Assembly (NCBI GenBank): GCA_023429365.1
Contig: JAEYVW010000352.1
Location: 1-5,363, forward strand
Direction: 5' to 3'
Source: Bacteroidota bacterium
Lineage (GTDB): Bacteria; Bacteroidota; Bacteroidia; Chitinophagales; Chitinophagaceae
DNA length: 5,363 bases
The notes beneath the pieces were generated by a model. That model did not search any database, was not told the DNA's origin, and saw only the letters and a list, made by a program, of their open reading frames with translations. Both the position numbers and the translations under genes were made by a program. Shown piece after piece: positions 4,396 through 5,363 of the stretch (its first letter is position 1; every line of letters starts with the position of its first letter).

Positions 4396-5363
4396 TTATT
4401 TCACCGCAATGCTTGATGCAATGGTATAACTTCCATCAGCATTTTTTCCATTAATGGCTAGTTGAATGTTGGGCCTGTAATTATTAGGATCTTTCACACG
4501 AACTACCAGTTTGTAAGTTCCGGCGGGAACTGTTGCAGGTACTACAAACTTATCTGTAGTTACACTACCGGATGTAGCAGGTAAGAACAGTTTCATTGCC
4601 TTTGTTGACTTGCCTGTCCATTTAACTTCACCGGTGCTGGTTTGTAGTTCGTATACTACATCCCAGTTTTCATAAGTTGGTGCAAGACCTACGTTCTGCC
4701 AATTCGTTCTGATATTAAACGCAACTTTTCTCTTGATGCTTGACGGGTATTCACCGTTGATGATCTTAAAGCGGTATCCTGTAGCTTTTGAAGCAGCCCT
4801 AACCCTGGATCTCACAGTAGTGTTGGGCGTGTTTCCATAGTTACCATTTCCAAAAGAAGTAGCGTGGTACAACCTTACTTGTCTTTCAAGATCGGCCATA
4901 TCATTGCTGAAAGGAGCGGGCTCACCAGTGATCGGTGCAGTTTTCCACCTTTCCATGATCAGGTTTTTCAGCACGACACCATTGTATGAACGGTTGTTAT
5001 TTTCAAGATAATCTTTCAGGTACTGATCTGTAGCACCCCACTGATCACGTCTCCAGCCAATAGGACCCCAGTTGTTACGCGTGGTCAGGATATAATGCGC
5101 GATCTCAGGCGGGTTGTTGACAATACCCAGCAGGTTGGCATCAAATGCCGCGATCATCGCTACCAGCGGGAAATTGGGGAAACCCTTTGTATGCGTGTCG
5201 ACGATCTTTTTCAATGATGCGGCTGTGGGGAAAGTGCCGGCAGGATATTCATTAGTATGATTTACCAGGCTTGAACTATTCCACTCACCCCAGGAACCAT
5301 ATCCACGTATATCGATAAACTGGATTACTTTTTCCCAGCCTTTAGAAATGATACGCTGGTTGA
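4396..5363 (-). CDS. C-terminal part of a second DUF4874/DUF4832-like protein (runs off right edge)
   Basis: The frame is open from the right edge (first full codon at 5361) to the TAA at 4398-4396, giving at least 321 residues. The TTG at 5214 is an internal Leu codon, not the start: the homologous sequence continues upstream of it with QFIDIRGYGSWGEWNSSS and on to the edge. The visible part aligns without large gaps to residues about 285-604 of the neighbouring lipoprotein. It keeps the WGEW motif, the NNWGPIGWRRDQWGATD block and the C-terminal beta-sandwich. The signal peptide and linker lie outside the window, so surface anchoring is assumed from the paralogue. Codons differ from the paralogue at many third positions, pointing to an older duplication. 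A terminator follows at 4322-4355. Confidence 0.9.
   Translation of the reverse strand, partial: NQRIISKGWEKVIQFIDIRGYGSWGEWNSSSLVNHTNEYPAGTFPTAASLKKIVDTHTKGFPNFPLVAMIAAFDANLLGIVNNPPEIAHYILTTRNNWGPIGWRRDQWGATDQYLKDYLENNNRSYNGVVLKNLIMERWKTAPITGEPAPFSNDMADLERQVRLYHATSFGNGNYGNTPNTTVRSRVRAASKATGYRFKIINGEYPSSIKRKVAFNIRTNWQNVGLAPTYENWDVVYELQTSTGEVKWTGKSTKAMKLFLPATSGSVTTDKFVVPATVPAGTYKLVVRVKDPNNYRPNIQLAINGKNADGSYTIASSIAVK

Noticed and set aside
5212..5214. TTG start codon for a 272-residue protein
   Set aside because: The reading frame and clear homology to the paralogue continue upstream to the window edge (including the WGEW motif), so this is an internal Leu codon.

Overview
The window looks like a chromosomal piece of a Bacteroidota bacterium, most likely a Chitinophaga-like member of the Chitinophagaceae. 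The evidence is the promoter style (TTG about 19-20 bases before TAnnTTTG), the lack of Shine-Dalgarno sequences, a lipoprotein with a Lys-acidic export signal after its lipid-bearing Cys, a DUF892 ferritin-like protein, and large palindromic intergenic repeat arrays. Every recognisable gene reads on the minus strand. Genus-level placement is inference.

Layout from left to right. 1-132 is the N-terminal end of an unrecognised protein with its own good -7 element. 269-862 is a DUF892/YciE-type ferritin-like protein. 863-1056 is intergenic. 1067-1304 is a compact tRNA unit: a near-consensus promoter, a decayed tRNA-like remnant with a 16-base palindrome in its D-loop, an intact tRNA-Arg(ACG), and an intrinsic terminator.

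1363-2247 is a large non-coding repeat island. Five tandem units of about 135 bp (last one truncated) are built from inverted arms. Two related quasi-palindromes with a strict 10-base period (GTTGAACATT / ATTCAACNNC) flank the array in direct orientation. Long open frames on both strands here are by-products of the repeat length (135 = 45 codons) and are not annotated as genes.

2274-5363 holds two tandem paralogous genes. The downstream one (2328-4142) is a complete, probably surface-exposed lipoprotein with a Thr/Pro linker, a DUF4874-like barrel and a DUF4832-like beta-sandwich. The upstream one (4396-5363) runs off the right edge. Each has its own intrinsic terminator, so they appear to be separate transcription units. 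They are probably extracellular carbohydrate-active or carbohydrate-binding proteins, but the substrate cannot be read from the sequence.

The least ordinary content is the 1205-2247 stretch: the tRNA remnant with the palindrome insertion, and the repeat island whose terminal arms change in matched pairs between neighbouring units.
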